Assembly (NCBI GenBank): GCA_016722575.1
Contig: JADKIY010000002.1
Location: 868,001-932,000 of the forward strand
Length of the DNA: 64,000 nucleotides
From: Elusimicrobiota bacterium
Lineage (GTDB): Bacteria; Elusimicrobiota; Elusimicrobia; FEN-1173
Direction of reading: 5' to 3'
Positions 9,601-16,964 of this stretch are shown here, piece after piece. The notes beneath the pieces are model-generated. The model made no database searches, was not told the origin of the DNA, and saw only the letters and a program-made list of their open reading frames with translations. Every line of letters begins with the position of its first letter. Position 1 is the stretch's first letter. The translations under genes and the position numbers were made by a program.

Positions 9601-9733
9601 TCACGGGGAAATCCACGTCGGGCAGCTGGCTTTTGCCGATGCCCGTGAACCCGATCCAACCGAAGAGAATCAGCCCCGCCATCAGCATCCAGGCGAAGAC
9701 GGGGTTTTTGATGGCGATGTCGGACAGTCTCAC
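6608..9733 (-). CDS. RND-family inner-membrane efflux transporter (second copy)
   Basis: 1041 residues, the normal length for AcrB/HAE1-type proton-driven exporters. It starts with the amphipathic segment LSDIAIKNPVFAWML, followed by helix 1, a porter domain, helices 2-6, and the repeated second half. The aspartate pair of the proton relay is in GIVVDDAIMVLENI. The GTG start overlaps the upstream tolC stop by 4 nt. It is closely similar to the RND gene at 11019-14153, so the tolC-RND pair has been duplicated. No periplasmic adaptor (HlyD/AcrA type) is encoded in this operon. Substrate unknown; the TetR link suggests toxic compounds. Confidence 0.9.
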   Translation of the reverse strand: MRLSDIAIKNPVFAWMLMAGLILFGWIGFTGIGKSQLPDVDFPVIMVSTRWEGASPEVIETDVVDLIEDALTSVKGLKKITSTSRQGQTMVIMEFDLKTDVDVALQETQSKLSQIQATLPKDMEPPTIAKFNPEDQPFMWLSLSGDRPLREMNAYVKDELKNQFTTIPGVGDVMLGGYVEPSLRVWLDPVRLKAVELTVDDVVAAIQTEHAERPAGYLTSDKQEWNLRVMGEAAGVEDFGNLVIPARSGAPLTRIFRLKDVATIEDGLADPRAVSRVDGKRAIGLGIRKQRNANTVEVGKRVKKKVAELQSSLPPGMKLEVNFDGTFFVEQSTHELNFNLILAAVLTSFICWMFLGSWSSAINIILAIPTSILGTFIVLYLLGFTQNTFTLLALTLVIGIVVDDAIMVLENIVRHREMGEPKVKAAILGSREIYFAAMAASVAILGIFIPVVFVKGVIGKYFFQFGITISAAVMFSLLEALTLAPMRTSQFLEIGHPNAVARWVDGAMARSTAAYRRALEFCLRHRWKVVGASLALFVGSLSLGGIVKKELMPPQDQNMLFLRIETPVGSSLAFTDNTLKQVEEFAMKRGELSRYYAAVGGFEGGEINTAFMFITLKDPKDRPVPPGRRKPFSQQELMTEFRDAVKPMPGVESVILQDFSVGGMGADSGFPIEFTLRGRDWDELGRVSDEVKKKMEESGLMVDVDTNYDLGMPEIQIRPNREAAALRGVSVSAIGNAINATLGGMKVGKFSRGGRRYDVRVRFKEEDRRRPSDVDKIWVRNNRGQVIPLRDVVTVQEKKTLLSITRQDRSRAVTVTANVAPGKSQGDALTKVQEIGRTLPGSIKLVFSGAAETFKEAFQGLALAILLGVVVAYMILGTQFNSFIHPVLVLIALPFSVTGALLALVLGHQSLNMFSFIGLILLMGIVKKNSIMLVDFTNERRKSMPLREALLDACPVRLRPIVMTSVSTIAAAIPPALGLGAGAETRIPMALVIIGGVTVSTFLTLFVVPCAYSLMARLESHRHDRDLKDALRELGELKSEA

Positions 9734-11022
9734 GGCAGGCTCCCCACGGCGGCCCGAAGGTCCCAATAGGCCCGGCGGGCGTTCAACCGGGCGTCGTCCC
9801 AGGCCTTTTTCATGGCCAGACGGTCGTTGATCGCCTGCAGAACGTCGAGGTTGGTGACCAACCCGAGGCGGTATTCCTCTTCGTGGCGGCGAAAGCTTTT
9901 GTCCGCGGCTTCGAAGCCTTCGCGGTAGGCGCCCACTTCGTCCAACGCCGCGACCCACAGCGCGTGGCGTTGGGCCACGTCCGTTTGAGCCCAGCGGCGA
10001 AGGCGCGCCAACTCGTCTTCGGACTGGCGAAGCTGGGACACCGCCTCGGCGGTCCGGGCGCCCACCTCACCGCCTTGATAAATAGGCGCGGCCAAACTCA
10101 ATTTGGCGTCCCAGTTGATCGCGTCGTAAAAAGCCGGCCGATCGGTGTAATAGTTGCCGTTAAAATTCAGGGTGGGCCAATAGCGGGCTTTCTCGTAGCG
10201 AACCCGGAGCCGACGTCCTTCCACGTCTTTTTGTTGGGCTTGAATATCGGGCCGGCGGTCCAACCGCGCCGTGAATTCCTCCAACGGGGCGGGGCGATCG
10301 GTGAGCGCCTCATCGTCCACCAGGCCGTCGGCCAGGACGTTGCGGCCCGTCACGTACGAAAGATTCTCCCGCGCCCAGCGCGTTTGACCGCCCAGATGGA
10401 TCCACTGGGCCCGCAGGGCCGACACCTGGGATTCGGCGCTGAAAATCTCGCTTTCCCGGGCCTTGCCCAGCCGGTAGCGGCTCTGGAGCTCCCGGGTCCG
10501 TTTTTGGGCCAGGGCCATGGCTTCGGCCACGTTGTCCCGAAGGGTTTCGCTCGCCCGCACGCCGTAAAAAGACGCCACCACGGACTGGAAAATGTCCAGG
10601 GATTGCTGATCCAGGCGAAGAGCGTCCCGGTCTCTTTCTTTTAGGAAACCGGCCCGGGCCGAAAATTCCCGAAAACCGCCGAAGAGAGCTTGATCAACGG
10701 TAAACTTCGACACGTCCTGCCGCTTTAACGCGAAGCTGTTGCTGAACCCGGAGGGATCGTTGAACACCGGAAGGCCCTTGGTGTCCTGCCACGTTCGGTC
10801 CCAAGTCCATTGGACCGTGGGCAAGAGGCCGCCCAGGGCCGCCCGGGCCCGGGCCGCGGATTGGAGAATGTCCTCCCGGGAAACCCGGCGGGTTTCGCTG
10901 TTCTGAAGAGCCCAGGCGTGGCATTGGGACAAGGTCACGACGGCGTCCTCGGCGCGTGCCCAGCCCCCCCCCGCCAACATCAGCGCGGACATCGTCAACA
11001 ATGTTTTATTCCTGAAAATCAT
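9730..11022 (-). CDS. TolC-family outer-membrane channel (second copy)
   Basis: 430 residues with a signal peptide ending in GGGWARAED, followed by two long coiled-coil/strand repeats typical of outer-membrane efflux proteins (internal pieces GLLPTVQWTW and YWPTLNFNGNY). It should form the trimeric exit duct for an RND pump. It is coupled on both sides by 4-nt overlaps: ATGA with the upstream RND gene and GTGA with the downstream one. It is paralogous to the protein at 14150-15418. Confidence 0.87.
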   Translation of the reverse strand: MIFRNKTLLTMSALMLAGGGWARAEDAVVTLSQCHAWALQNSETRRVSREDILQSAARARAALGGLLPTVQWTWDRTWQDTKGLPVFNDPSGFSNSFALKRQDVSKFTVDQALFGGFREFSARAGFLKERDRDALRLDQQSLDIFQSVVASFYGVRASETLRDNVAEAMALAQKRTRELQSRYRLGKARESEIFSAESQVSALRAQWIHLGGQTRWARENLSYVTGRNVLADGLVDDEALTDRPAPLEEFTARLDRRPDIQAQQKDVEGRRLRVRYEKARYWPTLNFNGNYYTDRPAFYDAINWDAKLSLAAPIYQGGEVGARTAEAVSQLRQSEDELARLRRWAQTDVAQRHALWVAALDEVGAYREGFEAADKSFRRHEEEYRLGLVTNLDVLQAINDRLAMKKAWDDARLNARRAYWDLRAAVGSLP

Positions 11023-14000
11023 TCCACCGCTTCCTTCAGTTCGCCCAATTCCTTGAGCGCTTCCTTCAAATCCCGGTCGTGGGCGTGGCTTTGAAGATTG
11101 GCCAGCAAACTGTAGGCGCTGGGAACGACAAAGAGGGTCAAAATCGTCGACACCAGCATGCCTCCGATCACAACCACGGCCATGGGCCGGGTCGTTTCCG
11201 CGCCGGGACCGAAGGCCAGGGCCGCCGGAATCGCCCCCACAATGGTCGAAACCGACGTCATCAAAATGGGCCGAAGCCGGACGGGGCAGGCGTCCATCAG
11301 AGCTTCCCGAACGCCGAGTCCGCGGACGCGGCGTTCGTTGGTGAAGTCCACGAGCAAAATGGAGTTTTTCTTCACAAGCCCCATCAGCAACAGCAAACCG
11401 ATCAGACTGTAGACGTTTAGGGAGATGCCCGTCAATCGCAGGGCCAAAAAGGCCCCGGTGACGCTGAAGGGCAAGGCCAGGAGGACCGTGACCGGGTGAA
11501 TGAAGCTGTTGAACTGGGCGCCCAAGACCATGTAAGCCACGAACAGACCCAACACCAAGGCGAACAAGAGGCTGGAGAAAGACTCCTTAAAGGTTTTGGC
11601 GCTTCCGGAAAGGACCAGGCGGTAGCCTTCGGGCAAAATTTCCCGCCCCAGGGCCGTCACGGCGTTGATCGCCTCCCCTTGGGATTTGCCGGCGGCCACG
11701 TTGGCGAAAAGGCCCACGGCCCGCTCCCGGTCCCGGCGATTGATGGTGAGAAGCGTGGGTTTTTCGTTGATCGACACGACTTGCGAGAGCGGGATCACTT
11801 CGCCCCGGTCGTTGCGCACGAAAATTTTCTGAATATCGTCGGGGCGCCGGCGTTCGTCGGCCACCAGGCGCAGTCGAATGTCGTAGCGTTTGCCGCCCTT
11901 GGTGTATTTCCCGGCCCGCACCCCGCCGATCATGGCGTTGATGGTGTTGGCGATGGATTCCACCGTGACCCCCCGGCCGGAGGACTTGTCCCGGTCCGGC
12001 ACGACGCGGACTTCCGGCATGCCCACCCGGTAATCGGTGTCGGCGTCAATCATCAGGCCCGTGGCTTCCATGCGTTTTTCAAGAATTCCGGCCAGTTCGC
12101 CCAATTTGTCCCAATCGGGACCTCGAATGGTGAATTCGACGGGGAACCCGCGCTGAGCCGAGAATCCCTGCTGGGACAAATCCTGGACGGCCACGCGCTG
12201 CACCCCGGGAATGGCTTTAAATTGGCTTCGAATATATTCCATCACGTCGGCCTGGGTCACGGGACCCTTGTAGGGCGGCGTGATGGGCCGCTTGGCGGGA
12301 TCCTTGAGCGTCAGGAACATCATGGCGGAGTTGACATCGCCCCCGCCAAACCCGCCGATGGCGCCGAAATACCGGTCCAGTTCGGGGCGCTGGGAAACGA
12401 TGTCCTCCGCTTTTTTAAAAACGGCGTCGGTGGTTTCGATGGAGGAGCCCAAGGGGGTCTGAAGTCGAACCAAAAAGCGGCTTTGGTCTTGGGAGGGCAC
12501 GAATTCCTTTTTAAGGCCGCCCACCAAAAACATCGAACCGGCGAAAATGAACGTCGCGGTTCCGCACACCCACCAACGCCAGCGCAGGCTCCAGGCCAAC
12601 CCCGTCGAATACCATCGGGTCAACCGTTCCATAAGCGCGTCCATCGCGCGGCCCACCCGGGAGGAGTGGCCCACTTCCAAAAATTGGGAGCACCGCATGG
12701 GCGCCAGCGTGAGCGCCTCCAACAAGGACAACACCACCGCGACGGACAGCGTGACGCCGAATTGGAAGAAAAATTTTCCGATGATTCCCTTCATGAACAC
12801 CACCGGAACGAAAATGGCGAGAATGGCGACGGTGGCGGCCATGGCCGCGAAAGTGATCTCCCGGGCCCCCACGATGGCGGCCTTGATGCGGGACAGGCCC
12901 TTTTCCCTGTAGCGGACGATGTTTTCCAGGACCATGATGGCGTCGTCCACCACAATGCCGATGCACAGCGAGAGACCCAAGAGCGTGAAGGTGTTAAGCG
13001 TGAACCCCATGAAGTACAAAATCAAAAAGGAACCGACGATGGAGGTGGGGATGGCCAAGATCACGTTCATGGCCGAGCTCCAGGACCCCAAAAAGAGCCA
13101 GCACACGGCGGAGGTGAGCAAGGCCGAGAGCCCCAGGGTCAGAAGAAGTTCGTGCGTGGATTCCTCGATGAACCGAGTCGTGTCGAAGTTCATGGCCAGG
13201 GTGAGTCCCGGGGGAAGGTCTTTTTGGGCCTGGGCCATTCGTTCCCGGACGGCCCGGGCCACCGCCACCGCGTTGGCTCCCCGCTGTTTTTTGATCCCCA
13301 ATCCCACGGCCGATTCGCCCATGGCGCGGGAAATCCGCCGAACGTCGGCCAGCCCGTCCTCCACCTCGGCCACGTCCTTTAATCGGACCACCCGGTGCAA
13401 GGGCGAGCCGCCCCGGGCGGGAATAATTAAATTGGAAAAATCCGCCACGGTGGTTGCTTCGCCCATGACGCGCACGTTCAACTCCTGCCGTCCGGTTTCA
13501 ATGCGGCCGGCGGGGACCTCGGCGTGCTGGGCGCCGATGGCGTGGAGCACGTCGTCCACCGTCAACTCGTAGGCGCGCAGTTTGTCCGCGTTCACCCACA
13601 CGCGCAAATTGGGATCGACGTAGCCCCCCAGCGTGACTTCGCCCACGCCGGGCACCGTCGTGAATTTGTCCTTCAGTTGGTCCCGGGTGTATTCCATGAG
13701 GAAACGCCGGTCCCGGTTCCCCATCAGCGCCAGCCACATAATCGGTTGGTCCTCGGGGTTCGATTTGCGGATCACGGGCGGGTCCATTTCCCGGGGAAGA
13801 CTGCGCTGGGCCTCGGCCACCTTGGCCTGGACTTCCTGCAGGGCCACGTCGATGTCTTTGTCGAGGTTGAATTCCAGGGTCAGCGACGTCGACCCCTGGC
13901 GGGAACTGGAGGAAATTTCCTTCAGGCCTTCGATGGAAATAAGGGCGTCTTCCAGGGTGTCCGTGATTTCCGTTTCCATCACCTCGGGGGCGGCCCCCTC

Positions 14001-14153
14001 CCAGGTGACGCTCACCGACAAGATGGGAAAATCCACGTCGGGCATTTGGCTGACGCCCATGCGGGAGAACCCGAACAGGCCGAAGACGATCATCCCGATC
14101 ATCAGCATCCAGGCGAAAACGGGGTTCTTGATGGACAAATCCGACAGGGTCAT
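11019..14153 (-). CDS. RND-family inner-membrane efflux transporter (first copy)
   Basis: 1044 residues. It begins LSDLSIKNPVFAWMLMIG and shows the same fold order as the second copy. The proton-relay aspartates sit in CIGIVVDDAIMVLENIV. The periplasmic loops, rich in the PDVDFP and WEGAAPEV motifs, are typical of the HAE1 group. The ATG at 14153 overlaps the upstream tolC stop (ATGA). Like its paralogue it has a cognate tolC but no adaptor gene beside it. TetR control is inferred from the operon layout. Confidence 0.9.
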   Translation of the reverse strand: MTLSDLSIKNPVFAWMLMIGMIVFGLFGFSRMGVSQMPDVDFPILSVSVTWEGAAPEVMETEITDTLEDALISIEGLKEISSSSRQGSTSLTLEFNLDKDIDVALQEVQAKVAEAQRSLPREMDPPVIRKSNPEDQPIMWLALMGNRDRRFLMEYTRDQLKDKFTTVPGVGEVTLGGYVDPNLRVWVNADKLRAYELTVDDVLHAIGAQHAEVPAGRIETGRQELNVRVMGEATTVADFSNLIIPARGGSPLHRVVRLKDVAEVEDGLADVRRISRAMGESAVGLGIKKQRGANAVAVARAVRERMAQAQKDLPPGLTLAMNFDTTRFIEESTHELLLTLGLSALLTSAVCWLFLGSWSSAMNVILAIPTSIVGSFLILYFMGFTLNTFTLLGLSLCIGIVVDDAIMVLENIVRYREKGLSRIKAAIVGAREITFAAMAATVAILAIFVPVVFMKGIIGKFFFQFGVTLSVAVVLSLLEALTLAPMRCSQFLEVGHSSRVGRAMDALMERLTRWYSTGLAWSLRWRWWVCGTATFIFAGSMFLVGGLKKEFVPSQDQSRFLVRLQTPLGSSIETTDAVFKKAEDIVSQRPELDRYFGAIGGFGGGDVNSAMMFLTLKDPAKRPITPPYKGPVTQADVMEYIRSQFKAIPGVQRVAVQDLSQQGFSAQRGFPVEFTIRGPDWDKLGELAGILEKRMEATGLMIDADTDYRVGMPEVRVVPDRDKSSGRGVTVESIANTINAMIGGVRAGKYTKGGKRYDIRLRLVADERRRPDDIQKIFVRNDRGEVIPLSQVVSINEKPTLLTINRRDRERAVGLFANVAAGKSQGEAINAVTALGREILPEGYRLVLSGSAKTFKESFSSLLFALVLGLFVAYMVLGAQFNSFIHPVTVLLALPFSVTGAFLALRLTGISLNVYSLIGLLLLMGLVKKNSILLVDFTNERRVRGLGVREALMDACPVRLRPILMTSVSTIVGAIPAALAFGPGAETTRPMAVVVIGGMLVSTILTLFVVPSAYSLLANLQSHAHDRDLKEALKELGELKEAVE

Positions 14154-15418
14154 GGCGCCGCCTCCGGAACGTCCCCGGCCGCCACGGCCACGCGAAGGGC
14201 TCCCAGCCGGGCGTCGAGCCGCCGACGGTCGTAGGAGAGTTTCGCCTCCTGGAAGGTGTCCATGGCGGTCAAGACGTCCAAATTGGTCACGAGCCCCAGG
14301 CCGTAGTCCCGCACTTGGGCGTTGTAGTTGGCTTCCGCCAGTTCCGCGGCCGACAAAAGGGCCTCGGTCTCCGAACGGGCCGACAGAAGCTCGGCGTAAC
14401 GGGCGCGGAGCTCGGATTCCGCCGAACGGCGGTCCCGGGCCAGGCGCCACCGGGCCGCCTCGGCGTCGTCCGCCGCGACGCGCACCCCGTACCGCCACGC
14501 CCCGCCCCGGAAGAGGGGCAAATCCAAGGACAAGGTCGCGTCCCAGTCGATGGGCGCGTTTCCGCCGGACCGTTGGGTATAGTAATTGCCGGCCGCGACC
14601 AGACTGGGCCAGATTTCACGCCGTCGGGCCCGATAAAGGAACCGCGCCGCCTCGACCGACCGCTCCGAGGCGGCCAAGTCCGGGCGGGCGGGAAGTTTTT
14701 CCATCCAACGAGCCACGGGTTCCGGGGCGGGGAGGTCGCCGGGCTCTTCGGCCACGGCCAAAACCGTTTCGCCCACCAACACGCTTAAAACTTCCAGGGC
14801 GGAGGATCGAAGCCCCTCGGCCCGCCGACGCCGCGCTTCCAAAGTCGCCCGCTGGGAACGGACCGAAAGCCGTTCCCCCTCCCGGGACCGGCCGATGCGG
14901 ACCCGGTGGGTCAAATCCGCGATCCGCTTGTCCGTCAAGTCGCCCAAGGTGGTGAGGGCCATCCGGTCCGCGTCGTAAGCCAGCACGGTGTAATAAACCT
15001 CGGCCACGTCGGCGTAGAGCAATTGGCGGGCCCGGGCCAAACCCCATTGACGGGAATCCCGGAGCGCCGATTGCGCCCGCATCCCGGCAAACTCGCGGAA
15101 CCCGGCAAACAACGTTTGCCGTCCGTAAAACCCGGATTCGGACCGGCGGACCCGGGGCGGATTGCTCGAAGAATCGGAACGCCCGGAGGCGTCCTGCCAG
15201 GTTTCCGAGGCGCGAAAACCGACCTGGGGCAGCACCCCGGCCCGAACGAGAGCGTATTGGTTTTCCACCTGGCGGACGTCCGTTTCACCCAGGGCCAACG
15301 TTTCGCTTTTCTCGGCGGCCCGACGGAAACAGTCCCGAAGGGACAGGGCCGCGGGGGCTTCTTCGGCCCGGGACGTCGCCCCCCCCAGCAACAGTAAAAC
15401 CGCCGCCCACCGCCTCAC
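14150..15418 (-). CDS. TolC-family outer-membrane channel (first copy)
   Basis: 422 residues. A short signal peptide (WAAVLLLLGGATSRAEE) is followed by the duplicated outer-membrane-efflux fold, with GVLPQVGFRASETW in the first half and IWPSLVAAGNYYTQ in the second. GTG at 15418 overlaps the tetR stop by 4 nt. It is more arginine-rich than its paralogue but has the same length and motif order. Confidence 0.87.
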   Translation of the reverse strand: MRRWAAVLLLLGGATSRAEEAPAALSLRDCFRRAAEKSETLALGETDVRQVENQYALVRAGVLPQVGFRASETWQDASGRSDSSSNPPRVRRSESGFYGRQTLFAGFREFAGMRAQSALRDSRQWGLARARQLLYADVAEVYYTVLAYDADRMALTTLGDLTDKRIADLTHRVRIGRSREGERLSVRSQRATLEARRRRAEGLRSSALEVLSVLVGETVLAVAEEPGDLPAPEPVARWMEKLPARPDLAASERSVEAARFLYRARRREIWPSLVAAGNYYTQRSGGNAPIDWDATLSLDLPLFRGGAWRYGVRVAADDAEAARWRLARDRRSAESELRARYAELLSARSETEALLSAAELAEANYNAQVRDYGLGLVTNLDVLTAMDTFQEAKLSYDRRRLDARLGALRVAVAAGDVPEAAP

Positions 15419-16041
15419 GGGCAGACCCCCCGGCTGAAGAGTTCCCAAACCGCCTCGGTCCGGGAAAGGAGCGACCCCGCCATGTCCCCCGCGATGTGGA
15501 CGAAAACGAAACCCCGGATCAATCCGAACAATCCGATGGCGGCTTCCTCGGCGTGGCCCCGGCGGAAATGCCCGAGCCGGGCCCCTTCGTTGATGGCCTT
15601 CGCCATTTCGTTGATGAGGGACTTCACCAATTCCATGGGCCGGTGGGGGCCCCGCCACAGACAAGGCAGATTTCCCTGAAAGACCTGCAGGAACAACCCA
15701 CGGTGGGTTTCAAAAAAAGCCAGTTGGGCCCGAATCAGACCGCGCACACGGTCCCGGCCGGGCGCGGTGGCGCCGAGCGTTTGGCAAAACGATTCGCCCA
15801 GGTCTCGGTGGACGGTTTCGGCCAATTCGCGAAAAAGGTCTTCCTTGGTTTTAAAGTGGAGATAAAGACTGCCCTTGGCGATGCCCGATCGACGGGCGAT
15901 TTCGTCCATGGTCAAGGCGTGGTAATCCCGGGTTTCCAAGGCGCGGCCGGCGGCGGCCAGGATGGCCCCGCGGGTTTCGGCCGCCGGCCGGCGGACGTGC
16001 GGGCGGCGGCGGGAAAGGGACGCGGGGCGGGCGACGGGAAT
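15415..16041 (-). CDS. TetR-family repressor of the efflux operon
   Basis: The DNA-binding helix-turn-helix is clear (LTMDEIARRSGIAKGSLY, then LHFKTKEDLF), followed by a helical ligand domain. The nearest usual start codon is a TTG at 15939, giving 174 residues, but this would delete helix 1 of the DNA-binding domain. The frame continues upstream as AAETRGAILAAAGRAL, which is exactly the missing helix, yet no ATG, GTG or TTG exists between 15939 and the in-frame stop. An ATT at 16039-16041 has AGGAG 7 nt upstream and gives 208 residues, normal for the family. I therefore annotate the ATT start; if only usual codons are allowed, use 15939. The protein probably represses its own promoter. Confidence 0.8.
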   Translation of the reverse strand: MPVARPASLSRRRPHVRRPAAETRGAILAAAGRALETRDYHALTMDEIARRSGIAKGSLYLHFKTKEDLFRELAETVHRDLGESFCQTLGATAPGRDRVRGLIRAQLAFFETHRGLFLQVFQGNLPCLWRGPHRPMELVKSLINEMAKAINEGARLGHFRRGHAEEAAIGLFGLIRGFVFVHIAGDMAGSLLSRTEAVWELFSRGVCP

Positions 16042-16084
16042 GGGAAGGCTCCTGGGCGGTCGCGGCCGGGGCCGCGGGAAATCA

Positions 16085-16106
16085 ATTGACTGACCGGTCA
16101 GTCAAT
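16085..16106. promoter_or_regulatory. 22-bp palindromic TetR operator
   Basis: A perfect inverted repeat: half-site attgactgacc and its exact reverse complement. The core TGACCGGTCA is typical of TetR-family operators. It covers the predicted transcription start and touches the -10 box of the promoter, so a bound repressor would block initiation. Confidence 0.85.
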
Positions 16107-16133
16107 ATTAGGGATTCGGGAGCGGGTTGTCAA
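16105..16133 (-). promoter_or_regulatory. promoter of the tetR-efflux operon
   Basis: Reading the minus strand, TTGACA (16133-16128) and TAATAT (16110-16105) are 17 bp apart. Initiation is expected near 16098, at the centre of the operator, leaving a leader of about 57 nt that contains the AGGAG used by the ATT start. Confidence 0.8.
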
Positions 16134-16154
16134 ACGACCGACGGGGGAGGGGGG

Positions 16155-16964
16155 CTAACGGGAAACGAGGGGTTTGGGAGACGACGGCAGGAGTTCGGTG
16201 GCGGTCCGGTCCCAAAGAGAAATGCCGCGGTCGTCTTCCAATTCCACGCGGTGGACTTCGGCCGTCTTGGGGTCGTATTTGCGGAGGACGTCGGAGGCCA
16301 CTTCCTGCACGGCGGTTTCCAGGACGGCGTTTAAGGGAGAGTCGGTCGAAGCCTTGTCGCCGCGCTCCAGGGTTAAAATCAACCGCCCGCCCTCGACGCG
16401 GCCCCGGATGGAGCGGATTTGAAGCATGACGCTGACCAACGGATTGCCGCTCAGGCGCCGTTGAAGGCGGGAGGCCACCAGCCGCGCCATAAACTCGCCC
16501 AAATCCACGTCGTGCCAGGCGGCCGGCGAAGCCTCCGTGGTTTCGGCGTCGGACTCCAACACCATGCGGTCCTCAAAATCGGAGCGGGAGTAGCGCATGT
16601 AAATCAGGCCCTTGATGTCGGGGATGTAGCGAAGGATGGTGATGGAGGCCTTGAGGCGGGGGTCCGTGGCTTGGACCACCAGAAAATCCACCGGAGCGTC
16701 GGTGGACAGACTGGCCCGGGTGCCCGACAACATGAGGCCTTCAAAGGTCTCCAGGGTGTCCCGACGAAAATCCAGATCGTCCGTGACCAGGCCTTCCAGA
16801 TCGCACGCGATGTAAAGGGTTTTCCCCACCAATTGGGCGCGGACGTCGATCTTTTGCTCTTTGAGGCAAAGTTCCCGGACCGCTTCGGGAAGGCGCGCGG
16901 CGGGAAAGGTCGCCTGTCCGCAGGCGGCGAGGAGGCTAAGCGCCAGGAGCGGCCGGAGGCGCAT
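16155..16964 (-). CDS. lipoprotein of unknown function, linked to FtsH-like gene
   Basis: 269 residues. MRLRPLLALSLLAACG is a lipoprotein signal with the conserved cysteine at about residue 15. The mature protein is a mixed alpha/beta domain without recognised motifs; the 90-180 region (ITILRYIPDIKGLIYMRYS) and the C-terminal EVHRVELEDDRGISLWDR stand out. Its start lies inside the 3' end of the FtsH-like gene (29-nt overlap), so the two are probably co-expressed. A periplasmic partner or substrate sensor for the protease is possible, but this is inference. Confidence 0.6.
   Translation of the reverse strand: MRLRPLLALSLLAACGQATFPAARLPEAVRELCLKEQKIDVRAQLVGKTLYIACDLEGLVTDDLDFRRDTLETFEGLMLSGTRASLSTDAPVDFLVVQATDPRLKASITILRYIPDIKGLIYMRYSRSDFEDRMVLESDAETTEASPAAWHDVDLGEFMARLVASRLQRRLSGNPLVSVMLQIRSIRGRVEGGRLILTLERGDKASTDSPLNAVLETAVQEVASDVLRKYDPKTAEVHRVELEDDRGISLWDRTATELLPSSPKPLVSR

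Noticed and set aside
6665..9769. Several long plus-strand open frames antisense to the RND gene
   Set aside because: They are rich in His, Gly, Arg and Gln with no domain pattern, typical of antisense shadows of GC-rich genes.
11496..13382. 628-codon plus-strand frame
   Set aside because: Shadow of the first RND gene; composition is not protein-like and the real transporter motifs are on the minus strand.
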